DNA of 10,914 nt from Stephanodiscus triporus. Taxonomy: Eukaryota; Bacillariophyta; Thalassiosirophyceae; Thalassiosirales; Thalassiosiraceae. Within the stretch, counting starts at the first letter, position 1, and each line of letters begins with the position of its first letter. Below the pieces are notes generated by a model. That model was not told the origin of the DNA and did no database searches. It saw only the letters and a program-made list of their open reading frames with translations. A program made the translations under genes and the position numbers. The DNA lies in contig JALLAZ010004126.1 in NCBI GenBank assembly GCA_036939755.1, positions 1 through 10,914 of the forward strand, read 5' to 3'. Positions 1-8,300 of this stretch are shown piece after piece.

Positions 1-517
1 AATTTTTGGCGTAACTACTAAAATACGATGTCCCTTTGGCCCTGTTTCAAAACCCGGATTAAACTCGTACATAGTCTCTACGGGAAAAAGTGTATGCATC
101 CAAGGGGTTTAGGTACGGAGAGTGTACTAACGGCACCGTGGGAACTACTAATCTGTACCTGAACCCGGGTTGAGGTACGATACTTACTGTGGCCTCACAG
201 CGCATTGAATACTGAAGTCCTGATTATGATTCTACATACGTACGTGGGAGCCATTAGACAGGGATTCAAGCAAATTCAACTCAACGCTCTAAAAAAAAAC
301 TGAGAAAATGAGTGACTCGTTGTCTTCGGCCAGCGAGGAGCGCAAGTGCCGACGAAAAATTTGCTACGCGACTTCTTATGTTTACACAGCCCTTAAGAGG
401 CAGCGACTGTTCATACTTTGATGACTCTTGTTGGGGAGCTCTGAGTATGACCAAATACGCAAAAACGACGGCGGGAACTGAGGACGTTCCCATCAACAAT
501 TCACCTCCATCGGCGTG
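1..517. other. Intergenic stretch without a supported gene
   Basis: I see no convincing coding sequence here. The only longer open frames start at GTG or TTG rather than ATG, are under 75 codons, and show no recognisable domain. The one structural item is a near-perfect palindrome at 155-178, listed separately. The right part (about 300-517) could be promoter or 5' untranslated sequence of whatever lies at 518-853, but I cannot identify a TATA box or initiator with confidence. Confidence 0.5.
155..178. repeat. Near-perfect 24-bp palindrome
   Basis: The arms GTACCT and AGGTAC flank the 8-bp palindrome ACCCGGGT. Over the full 24 bases, 11 of 12 opposed pairs are complementary, and the single exception is a G opposite a G. 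It lies far from any gene start, so it could be a dimeric protein-binding site, a small cruciform, or chance. No function is claimed. Confidence 0.5.
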
Positions 518-853
518 ATGACAATTATCATAGGTGCTGCATCATGGTGTTGTTTCTTCGTCACCCTCCATCGCATTTCTCCTGCCGAAGCTACGAAATC
601 TCCTCGGTATAATATGGCTCAGGTCTTGCGTGGGACGGTGGCCAAGGGCAAGCAAGTCCATCAAAGCCATCGTATCTTGAAAAAAGACAACTTATCATAC
701 CCCCCGTGGTCGAGCAAGGGACTGAACACAATTATAATTGCTGACGCTGCCAGCAACGACGGTCAAACGCATAGCAAGACGTCCAAAAAAAACGCTTCCG
801 AATCCGGGTCAGAGGTGATGTCCGCGACTTTNGCACGTAGATACGTAGAGTAA
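518..853 (+). CDS. Possible small hypothetical protein with signal-like N-terminus
   Basis: From the ATG at 518 the frame stays open for 111 codons. The first 25 or so residues (MTIIIGAASWCCFFVTLHR, then ISPAEA) look like a signal peptide or membrane anchor, with a plausible cleavage after A-E-A. The rest is polar and lysine- and serine-rich, with a stretch near residues 70-100 (S-N-D-G, K-T-S-K-K, S-E-S-G-S-E) that looks disordered. I recognise no family. Codon 105 contains the unresolved base N at 832, so that residue is undetermined. The ATG overlaps the TGA of a shorter upstream GTG-initiated frame. It lies 30 bases before the first ATG of the next gene and could equally be noncoding sequence or 5' untranslated region. 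Small size and absence of homology keep confidence low. Confidence 0.25.
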   Translation: MTIIIGAASWCCFFVTLHRISPAEATKSPRYNMAQVLRGTVAKGKQVHQSHRILKKDNLSYPPWSSKGLNTIIIADAASNDGQTHSKTSKKNASESGSEVMSATXARRYVE

Positions 854-883
854 AGTAACTCACTCTTTTCCTATCCAATCTCC

Positions 884-2101
884 ATGCTGAGACGATGGGA
901 TTCTGAGATACAGCGTTTATCCAAAATCTCAGTCAGTAATATCCTGCTATTTGGTGAAATGAGAAGTGTTGGTGCTGCAAAGGTGTATGGTATGTGTTTT
1001 TGCTTAATTCTTGTGGCGCAGAACAGATTGATAACAATGTGTCCAGCGCTCATCCATTTTTTGCGTCTGTTGTTTCATTGTTTCTTCCTCGCAGCACGAC
1101 CACTAAATAGTTGGTCAAAAATGATGATGCGGATGGCTCTATTGGTTCTTTTTGTTTATGTTTCAATTATAACATCTACTGGGCCAATAAAAACATCTAC
1201 CGTGCGTCTTTCCTCGATTAAATTTATTAATGGGGACACGCTAAGGGCTATGGGAGGTGGGGATATTGACACAGCTTCATTTTTTGTGAACAAGCGATGG
1301 GCTGTGATGATGATAGGTGGTGCACGGACCTATGCATTCACACGCGAGTCATTCCTACGGAACGTCGTTAATCAGACCGATCCTCCAATGGATGTATTTG
1401 TCTCTACTCATAATACTAATTCATGTTCAGTCGACTGGATCTCAGCAGTTCTCTTGGAAATGGACAGCAGAGCATGGCGCTATGACGAATTATCAAGTGG
1501 TATCAGCCGTGATATGCACGCTCAGACTCAAGACAGATTCTCAAGAGAACAGAGTGAACTTCTTCAATTGATCGACGACTACACTGAGCAAACAAACATT
1601 ACTTACGACTACATCTTCTATGCTCGGCCTGATCTCCACTACACTAGACCCATGAACATAGCAAAATTGGAGAAGACATTTGAAGAAAATGGAAACGGTA
1701 CCATCTTCACCCCTGAGTGTTGCTCGTTCTGGGGATGGTGTGACCGGCTAGCCGTAGCCCGCTACGAAGACTTTGCTCGTATGATCAGAGCTAGCGATCA
1801 GTGGCTCGCAAGGGGTGTGAATGGGTACCACGAGAGAGCGTTCATGGATCGAGGGCTTTTCGCGAATCTTAGCAGGTTTGATATGCATATTACTCCTAAT
1901 CTGACGGAGGATTATGGCTTTGTCACAGCTAGACTTGGAGCAGCTGTTGAACAATGTAATGAGAAAACTGAAGAGTGGTTGTTTTGGACTGATACAATCT
2001 GCAATAACGGTGGTCCCTTCAGCTTGTATCCGACCCCTGCCATGTGTAAATTTCTGAACATGTCATTAGCAAAGAAACAGGGGTGTAAATTGGGCTGGTG
2101 A
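884..2101 (+). CDS. Type II membrane glycosyltransferase-like protein (hypothetical)
   Basis: The frame is open for 405 codons, or 370 residues if the 105-bp intron at 990-1094 is removed, which keeps the frame. The spliced product has a short N-terminal tail, one hydrophobic segment (MALLVLFVYVSII, about residues 49-62) and a long domain with six N-X-S/T sequons (NQT, NIT, NGT, NLS, NLT, NMS), as expected for a luminal secretory-pathway protein. The domain opens with A-V-M-M-I-G-G-A-R-T-Y, then D-V-F-V-S-T-H, and later Y-D-Y-I-F-Y-A-R-P-D-L with the Asp at codon 250 of the unspliced frame. This order (GG.RT, DVF.STH, RPDL) recalls uncharacterised Golgi-type glycosyltransferases of algae. A cysteine-rich patch (ECCSFWGWC) follows. 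The ATG at 1121, with A at -3 and directly before the membrane segment, is an alternative start giving 327 residues. Donor and acceptor substrates cannot be inferred. Confidence 0.7.
   Translation: MLRRWDSEIQRLSKISVSNILLFGEMRSVGAAKVYGMCFCLILVAQNRLITMCPALIHFLRLLFHCFFLAARPLNSWSKMMMRMALLVLFVYVSIITSTGPIKTSTVRLSSIKFINGDTLRAMGGGDIDTASFFVNKRWAVMMIGGARTYAFTRESFLRNVVNQTDPPMDVFVSTHNTNSCSVDWISAVLLEMDSRAWRYDELSSGISRDMHAQTQDRFSREQSELLQLIDDYTEQTNITYDYIFYARPDLHYTRPMNIAKLEKTFEENGNGTIFTPECCSFWGWCDRLAVARYEDFARMIRASDQWLARGVNGYHERAFMDRGLFANLSRFDMHITPNLTEDYGFVTARLGAAVEQCNEKTEEWLFWTDTICNNGGPFSLYPTPAMCKFLNMSLAKKQGCKLGW
990..1094 (+). other. Probable spliceosomal intron, 105 bp, in frame
   Basis: The left end reads GTATGT, a strong 5' splice-site consensus. 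The right end is a long pyrimidine-rich run (TTGTTTCATTGTTTCTTCC) followed by TCGCAG. The length of 105 is divisible by three and the segment has no in-frame stop, so it can be read straight through. Removing it joins G at 989 to CA at 1095 and deletes a hydrophobic, low-meaning stretch just before the real membrane anchor. Another GT at 983 would also work with the same acceptor but does not preserve the frame. Confidence 0.6.
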
Positions 2102-2181
2102 AACATCAAAAAACATGACGTACTGAAGAGATACCTTTAGACATTCCACTCAACGTGACTGCTCTAAAAAGTGGTGACTTT

Positions 2182-2262
2182 TGTTAGTATATACGTAGTA
2201 GTCTAAGGAACTTAGTCCTCACTTCTACTCCTATCTTCCATGACGGCGACCGGAGTCCTACA
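2182..2262 (+). repeat. Left (5') LTR, 81 bp
   Basis: The segment begins TGTTAGTATATACGTAGTAG and ends GGAGTCCTACA, so it has the usual TG...CA ends. It matches 9806-9895 at about nine of ten aligned positions apart from an indel near the middle. It carries a short inverted repeat, CTAAG-GAA-CTTAG, at 2203-2215. At 81 bases it is short for an LTR. A TATA-like motif sits just outside its right end at 2287-2293, so the functional promoter may extend into the leader, or the true LTR may be longer and partly diverged. Confidence 0.85.
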
Positions 2263-2273
2263 GGTTATGACCC
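2263..2273 (+). promoter_or_regulatory. Primer-binding site, half-tRNA(Met)-like
   Basis: GGTTATGACCC follows the LTR end directly. Its reverse complement, GGGTCATAACC, reads like the anticodon stem-loop of a methionine tRNA (CAT anticodon in the middle) rather than a tRNA 3' end. Drosophila copia is known to prime from an internal fragment of initiator tRNA-Met using a site that begins GGTTATG. By analogy this element would use a cleaved half-tRNA as reverse transcription primer. The match to the host tRNA was not checked. Confidence 0.6.
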
Positions 2274-2462
2274 ATTAACGCTCCGCTATATAGACTTCCC
2301 TCACCCGCGGCTTCGGTGGATATTTTGTCAATTTATTGCCAAAATTTTCCCCCCCCTTGGGCCGTCTCGCACCGCGGCTTCCGCCGGTTCGAGCTATCTA
2401 CTGACACGCTGCCGCTGCGATTGCAATTTATTGACGTGGAATTATAATTCATTATAATTACC
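2274..2462 (+). other. Untranslated leader between primer site and gag
   Basis: The leader has no open frame. It contains a TATA-like TATATAG at 2287-2293, two G/C-rich similar motifs (around GCGGCTTC), and the 10-base word CAATTTATTG twice (2329-2338 and 2424-2433), suggesting an old partial duplication. The word ATTATAATT also occurs twice at 2441-2449 and 2451-2459, immediately before gag. Packaging or dimerisation signals would be expected here but none can be named. Confidence 0.5.
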
Positions 2463-5270
2463 ATGGCTCAATCTGGCAACGGTCCAACTACTCGCTCTCG
2501 ATCGCAAACGCGCCCCCCCTCTCCCCACCTGGGGGGGGCCGCCGCTACCACGCCGTCCCATCGCACCGATGGGCCGTGGCACGAAGTGGGGAGGGCGGCG
2601 TCCACTCCACCTGACGCCGCGTTGGCTCCAACTCCACCCGACCAACCCTTCGCCTCATCCAACCCGTTCGCCGGCCTCGACGACGATGCCTCCGACGAAG
2701 GGTCGCGTCGCTCCAACGACCTCCTTACGCCGGGAGACCTTGCCCGCCACGCGGACGGTGCTCCTCCGGGTGATGTTCCTCCGGGCGATACCCCGCCGAC
2801 TGACGACGCAAATAGCATCATGACTCTCTCGGTGCTTGTCCGCGCGAATGCTGTTGGTATCGCGGCAAATTCTGCGGGCATCAAGGCGAATACTGTGAAT
2901 CTCGACAAGCTTCAAGCCCTGCTGACCGAGACGGTGGCCACGGTTGCGGCTCTCTCGCCAACGATTGCGAATCATGGGGTTCAACTGGGGGCGCTGGCTG
3001 AGAACGTTTCTAAACTGCGTTCAGACATCGACGGCCTGCTCGAACCTCTCAAGACGTCCGTGGACGAGGCTGTGGCTCTCGCCACTGCGACGGCGGAGCA
3101 GGCGATCCGCACCTCCTTTGACAAGACGAACAACAAGGTGAACGCGTCGCTCGCGGCTTTTGAGCAGAGGATAGACACTCTCCATGGGAGTTCGTACGGC
3201 CACCTCTCCAAAACGAAACTGCCGGCGTTGGAACGACGCCTCGAGGCCCTCGAAGCTCGCGCTGCTCGCGACCCACCCACTTACGAGGACTCCACCCGGG
3301 TGGAGATCGCTCCAGTGGCGACCGACGACATGGAACGGAACGCTTCGACTCAGCATAGGCCCGCCCCAACGCAGGATGCCGGACCAACCGACGGGGCATC
3401 TCCCGTCGACAACGAACCTCGTCCGCATGCCACAACTCCCCGCCCGGCGGGGGACCCCCCACGAACTGACACTAATACAACCGCACGTGCCGCCTGGGCT
3501 CGGGTACAGGCAAATCAACGGACGCCCGCCCCGAACCCATATCGAGTCACACCACCCCGTCCATCTACACGTCCTCACCTTCGTCAGACTACCATCCCAG
3601 CAGCCTACCACCGGGCCCAACGAGACCATGCAAATACCTTTGCCGGTGGATACCCTGATGCCTTTGATAATGAATCTCCCTCACCTGGCGGCGGCGCGTA
3701 TGTACCGGAACGCAACCCCCCCCCCATCAACCCACCCTCGGACGAGCCTACCGTCTTGGGGGGGCCCATTATCTCTCCGCGTACGTGGGACTCTGAGGCT
3801 CTAGCGCGCAAGATCGGCGCGAGTAGGTTTGACGTCCTCCGCCTCGCCTGCCGCGACTACCATATAAACGACGATGGCGTTCCCAGTCTCACCGACGAAA
3901 TAATTCAGAAATGTGGATTCACCAGTCTTAAGGCCTCGGTTGACGGGGTCGTGCTCTGCTATCATGACATCAAATGGGTACATCAGAAAGTTCGCGAACT
4001 GTGGTATAATAGTCTTGCACACACCCTTGGACCCCAGGTGGATCGGATTCTACAAAAATCTCTCTCGGTCTTTCCCCGCTTAGAGTCTACGAATGCCGAC
4101 GACGTGGTCACATTTTATGACCGACTTCAAGAAGTCAGCATGAACCACGTCATGGCGCTGATGCCCTTCGATGCTATTGTGGTCCGCTTCCGCTTTGAAG
4201 GATTGTGCCCACCAGGTTTGGGGACTACGCGATATGGCGCCATGGCCAAGGCTCTTATGGAACTTCTTCCATGGCTGATTCCAGGCAATAGCTCACCACA
4301 AATTAACGCGGCGCTCGCATCCGTTCGATATGAATCGGGGAATGGATACGACTATCTCTGGCGGGTTTTGGAGCTGACGGTGCCTGGATTTGACCCAGCC
4401 ACCCCCATTCTTGTCCCTATCTGGTCAAACGTGGCTGATATCTTCTCATTTGCTCAGGAGTTCCTTCTCTACTTCCGTCTCCAGGAAAAACTCAACTTTC
4501 ACTATGACGACCGCCACCGCAGCAACATCTTCCTCCGTGCCATCCAGTTCTCCGAGTTCGCCGATACCGTCACCGCCCTCCAAACTCAAGTCAACTCTTT
4601 CCGATTTGACTACGACGACGGTTTCCTTCCCCCACATCTTCGTGTCCATGGCCTGGCGACGAGTATTCACCAAAACTCACAAGCCCGCATCTCCCACATG
4701 ACAACGCCTCTTGCACGCCGAACCTTGGGTGACACTTCCAAGGTCCAAGGAATACCTTCTGCATTCAGGATCAACAGGGATGGCCGTCGCCCTTATCGCA
4801 GTGACGGTGCCGACGACCGTGACCACAATGAAGCTAGGGAGAATAGTGGCCGTTCCCGGGACCGCGGTGCTCGTGAAGATGGCCGTCCGCGGGACCGGGG
4901 TGCTCGCGAGCGCGGACGCTCTGGCGGCTCAGGTCGCCTCGCCCGCCCCGACCGAAATCGTCGCCCATTCCTTGAGGGGGTTCAGTGTGCGGCGTGCGGC
5001 CGCGTTGGCCACGTTGCTAAACAGTGCGATATGCTTGCGACGGCCATCTGCCTTGAACGTTACATGAAGAAAGATCTCTCGTCGGCGCTCCGTGACACGA
5101 TCGAACAGGAATGGCTTGAGAAGTGGAGAGACCGCCTAGGCAACCCCAGCTCCACTCCGCGCCAGGTCCTGCGCACATATGTTGAGTCCCTTGACATCAC
5201 TGTGGCTGGCCTCGAGGATTCGATGGATTGGTCTTGCTGGGATTTCGAGGAGGATGACGAGAGCGAATGA
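2463..5270 (+). CDS. gag: Gag polyprotein, unusually long (935 aa)
   Basis: Gag forms the virus-like particle and binds element RNA. The ATG at 2463 has a near-ideal context (ACC before, G after). Residues 1-110 are proline-, serine- and acid-rich (D-D-D-A-S-D-E-G near residue 74) and look disordered. Residues 120-275 are alanine- and leucine-rich with heptad-like spacing, probably a long coiled coil. Residues 275-440 are again proline-rich and disordered. Residues about 440-790 form an ordered capsid-like region. Residues 795-835 are a basic Arg/Gly/Asp tract with 11-residue repeats. A C-X2-C-X4-H-X4-C zinc knuckle lies at residues 842-855 (Cys842, Cys845, His850, Cys855). The C-terminus is very acidic. 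Many copia Gags are well under half this length, so the N-terminal half is an addition. It ends in UGA (5268-5270), in frame with pol. Confidence 0.9.
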   Translation: MAQSGNGPTTRSRSQTRPPSPHLGGAAATTPSHRTDGPWHEVGRAASTPPDAALAPTPPDQPFASSNPFAGLDDDASDEGSRRSNDLLTPGDLARHADGAPPGDVPPGDTPPTDDANSIMTLSVLVRANAVGIAANSAGIKANTVNLDKLQALLTETVATVAALSPTIANHGVQLGALAENVSKLRSDIDGLLEPLKTSVDEAVALATATAEQAIRTSFDKTNNKVNASLAAFEQRIDTLHGSSYGHLSKTKLPALERRLEALEARAARDPPTYEDSTRVEIAPVATDDMERNASTQHRPAPTQDAGPTDGASPVDNEPRPHATTPRPAGDPPRTDTNTTARAAWARVQANQRTPAPNPYRVTPPRPSTRPHLRQTTIPAAYHRAQRDHANTFAGGYPDAFDNESPSPGGGAYVPERNPPPINPPSDEPTVLGGPIISPRTWDSEALARKIGASRFDVLRLACRDYHINDDGVPSLTDEIIQKCGFTSLKASVDGVVLCYHDIKWVHQKVRELWYNSLAHTLGPQVDRILQKSLSVFPRLESTNADDVVTFYDRLQEVSMNHVMALMPFDAIVVRFRFEGLCPPGLGTTRYGAMAKALMELLPWLIPGNSSPQINAALASVRYESGNGYDYLWRVLELTVPGFDPATPILVPIWSNVADIFSFAQEFLLYFRLQEKLNFHYDDRHRSNIFLRAIQFSEFADTVTALQTQVNSFRFDYDDGFLPPHLRVHGLATSIHQNSQARISHMTTPLARRTLGDTSKVQGIPSAFRINRDGRRPYRSDGADDRDHNEARENSGRSRDRGAREDGRPRDRGARERGRSGGSGRLARPDRNRRPFLEGVQCAACGRVGHVAKQCDMLATAICLERYMKKDLSSALRDTIEQEWLEKWRDRLGNPSSTPRQVLRTYVESLDITVAGLEDSMDWSCWDFEEDDESE
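4848..4913 (+). repeat. Two tandem 33-bp units in gag coding a basic RNA-binding tract
   Basis: The units 4848-4880 and 4881-4913 encode GRSRDRGARED and GRPRDRGARER, and a diverged third unit starts at 4914 (GRSGGSG). The 33-base period keeps the frame. The tract sits just before the zinc knuckle, so it likely adds nonspecific RNA affinity to the nucleocapsid part of Gag. Confidence 0.8.
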
Positions 5271-5308
5271 CTCGCAATTGGTCCAGATCGATGCGTTGGT
5301 CTGGACCA
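5268..5308 (+). promoter_or_regulatory. Candidate programmed UGA readthrough signal with hairpin
   Basis: The gag stop UGA (5268-5270) is followed by CTC and then an open frame all the way into pol: 41 further codons to the ATG at 5394, with no other stop. After an 8-base spacer (CTCGCAAT), bases 5279-5291 pair with 5296-5308, nine Watson-Crick pairs (TGGTCCAGA with TCTGGACCA) extended inward by four more pairs, two of them G-U, closing on the four-base loop TGCG at 5292-5295. A stop codon, an 8-base spacer and a stable downstream RNA structure is the known layout of gag-pol readthrough in gammaretroviruses. That the UGA is read through here is inference. Confidence 0.6.
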
Positions 5309-5393
5309 TACTCTTGCGGGTGCTCCCCTCTGCCCTCCACCTGCCGATAAACCCGCGGATCTGCCCCCACCGGAACCGCCCCCAACAACACGC

Positions 5394-8300
5394 ATGGACA
5401 CCCCTCCTGGCTCCTTAGCTGCCAGCCTCATCCGCCCCCCTCAATGCTTCATCAAACGAACGGTCTATCAAAGCAGTGTCCTCAGTGCCCCGGAAACCCC
5501 CCAATCAACATTCGATAGCGTCGTACACATGATCGGGAGCCCCCGTGTCTACGGTATTAACGGCAATGAAACTACCTTGGTCACGGTTCACTCTTCAGGT
5601 GACCCATGTCCCCTGGTTGACGGCGGTTCGAATATTTGTGTTACCGGGGACCTACACCTCCTGGTCGAGACGGTCGACATCTCACCCGTGTCTATCTTGG
5701 TCGCGTTGGATGGGGTGACCTTGTCCATCGACGACAGTATCACAAAACGGGGCCTCCTCCCTCTCACCCTTTCGGATGGCTCAATCTACTACCAACCCTG
5801 CTACTACTGCGCGAATTTGGTGGAGACAATTATCTCACCCGCGGCGGTCCTTGCAAGCTCGGACCGTTTTCACTATTGGACACAGGTCGGGTGCAAAGAT
5901 CCAAATACGCCCGGGACTCTCCAGTTCACTAGCCGCGATGGGGCTCTCTCTATGACCTTTGACCTCAACTATCATGACGGCCTCTACTATTGCACATCTG
6001 ATGTCTTCACGGTTGACAATGACAGCCCACCCCGCTGCCACCGAACCATTGCCGCCACCGCCCCTACGGTTCGTCGCTCCCCTCCGAAATTCACCCCAAC
6101 CACCAAGGCACGACAGATTGAATCAGAAGTCTGGATGCTCCGTTTCGGCTCGCCCGGTGAGCACCAACTGGACGTCCTTCCCCAGCATGTCATCGGGACG
6201 CCGTCAGTGTTCGAATACCATCCATTTCGTTACGTTGACTTTAAAGAGCAAGCCTACGTACGGAAACAGGCCGCGCAACGGACCGCCGAGCGTGTCCCCA
6301 CATGTGGTGCCGAATTCTACATGGATTTCGCATTCATGCGATCCTCCACGGAGGACTACAAACGACCCAACAAAACCACTGACCGGGTTGTAGTCTCTTA
6401 TGACGGGTACTCGGCACATCTGGTTGTTGTGGATGGCGCATCGCGCCGCGTTTGGGCCTTCTTGACGCAGTCCAAGGATCCCCCGATCGACATTCTTCGG
6501 GCGTTCTTGTCTCGTTTCGGGCTACAAACGGGTGGACTCATCCGCACTGACCAAGGCGGCGAACTAGCTCGCAGCACCGCTTTCCGCATGATGACACTCA
6601 ATGAATTCAAATATGTGGTCGAACCCACCGGTGCGGACAGCCCATCACAAAACGGTGGAGCTGAAATATACAACAATACCCTGGCTGTCAAAGTACGGAC
6701 CCTGCTATATGGCTCAGGTCTCCCCGCAAAGTTTTGGTCGGCGGCTCTGCTCCACGCTGTGTACCTTTACAATCGCCTGGTACACTCTGCTCTCAATATG
6801 ACCCCATACGAAGCGTGGTATGGTCGGAAACCGAACGTCACGCACCTCAAAACCTTCGGTTCCCGTGTTTGCGTCAAAAGGACGGGCACCAGGCGGTGCA
6901 AGCTCGATCGCCACGACTTCACTGGGATATTTCTTGGGTACACAGCAACGGACCAAAACATCGTGTACTTGGACCTTGATTCCGGTCTCGTCAAGACATG
7001 CCACCACGCGGTTTTTGACGAGGCTTGGTACCTGCAACCGTCGCGACCACCCGCCGCCCAGCTGTTGTACGACCTTGGTTTGGAATCGGATACCGCTTTC
7101 ATCTCACTGGATGGACCACTCGACGAACCCCTTCTCCTCACACCGCCGGGTACAATTGCTCCTGTCACCATCCCATGGCCGCCACGCTTGCCACCCTCCG
7201 CTAATTCGGCATGCTCGTGGAAGACCCCTCCCCTCAGCCTTCATGCCCCACTACCCCTACGACTAACGGCAACACCCACCACAATCGCTGCCCGCGCCGC
7301 CCGCATTAAGACTCCGCAAAAGAGCATGCAATCGTTATCCTCTGACGTCGTCTTCGAATATTCTATTGGTTCCCACGACATGGCGATGGTTTACATCTCA
7401 CCCGATCCCTTCTATGGCGCTTTTGAAGAAGAACTCGACCTTCGCAAGTTTAACTTTGCAGTCCATCGCACGGCGGGCCTGTGCTTCTTTGAACGCGACG
7501 GGCGTGTGGTTTTGGCTTCCATCGACCCCAGTACGCCAGGTGCTCGTATTCCCCGCTGGCGCACCCGCATCCGTGGCGCGTGGCTCATTGAAATTGATGG
7601 AACTCGCGTCTCTACAATTGCTGACGTTCAGGAGGTTTTCTGTCGATTGCACAACACCAATGCTCCCAACTGTGTCCTACTCTTCTCCCACCCTGAGATC
7701 ACACCTGATATCTCTAATCAGGGCCTACCAATCATATCATCGTCTGACTTTTCCCAATTCACACACGACCAGTTGAATAATCGTGTGGATCTCCTCGAAG
7801 ACGGCCTCCGCGTCCTCCGAACGCGCAAGTACGATATTGTTGACTCTGGGGACGTCCTCCAGTATGTTACTCGAGTCATGAAACTGACACGGGGGAAATT
7901 GCTCAGACAGGACGATTGGAAAGATTGGCAAACGTCGGAGTATATCCAACTGGACCAGTACGATGCGCAAGGAATGTTCGGTGACCCAGTTGCTGTGGAC
8001 AGTGATGATGCTGTGTTCTTTCTCGTCTGGACTTATGCTGTGAAAACATTAGACGGCAGAAAGAAAGCTCGTTGCGTGTGCGATGGATCGTCCCGTTCGG
8101 GCTCCGTTAAAGTCCTTGATGAGACTTATGCCAACAGTGTCGATCAGACGAGCTCACGTCTATTCTACGCCGTTTCAGCCGGTGAAAACCTTCTCGTCTT
8201 TAGTGCCGACATGTCTAACGCATTTGCCGAGGCACCACCACCAAAACAGGGATTCTACGTTCGCCCGGACAAAGCCTTTCACGACTGGTGGGTCAATCAT

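Noticed and set aside
312..518. Short plus-strand frame before the 518 ATG
   Set aside because: It begins at GTG, which is not a normal start in a nuclear gene of this kind, has no recognisable content and ends where the next frame starts.
2177..2181. ACTTT as a target-site duplication
   Set aside because: The five bases after the right LTR are GGTTA, and no copy of ACTTT is found at the LTR edge. The right LTR is followed by a second element.
2468..2908. Antisense open frame of 146 codons opposite gag
   Set aside because: It lies wholly opposite the G/C-rich, repetitive gag 5' region, where stop codons are rare on both strands, and shows no domain. The same holds for the 202-codon antisense frame at 3021-3629.
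5268..5270. UGA decoded as selenocysteine
   Set aside because: Algae do make selenoproteins, but eukaryotic decoding needs a SECIS element in the 3' untranslated region and none was recognised. A Gag-Pol junction is a more natural setting for simple readthrough.
5230..5394. Ribosomal frameshift between gag and pol
   Set aside because: Gag and pol are in the same frame, so a single frameshift cannot join them, and no slippery heptamer was seen near the stop.
5394..5396. This ATG as the certain start of pol
   Set aside because: The frame is open upstream to the gag UGA and the protease is only about 75 codons downstream, so a Gag-Pol readthrough product is at least as likely. The ATG is kept only as the first visible in-frame start after the stop.
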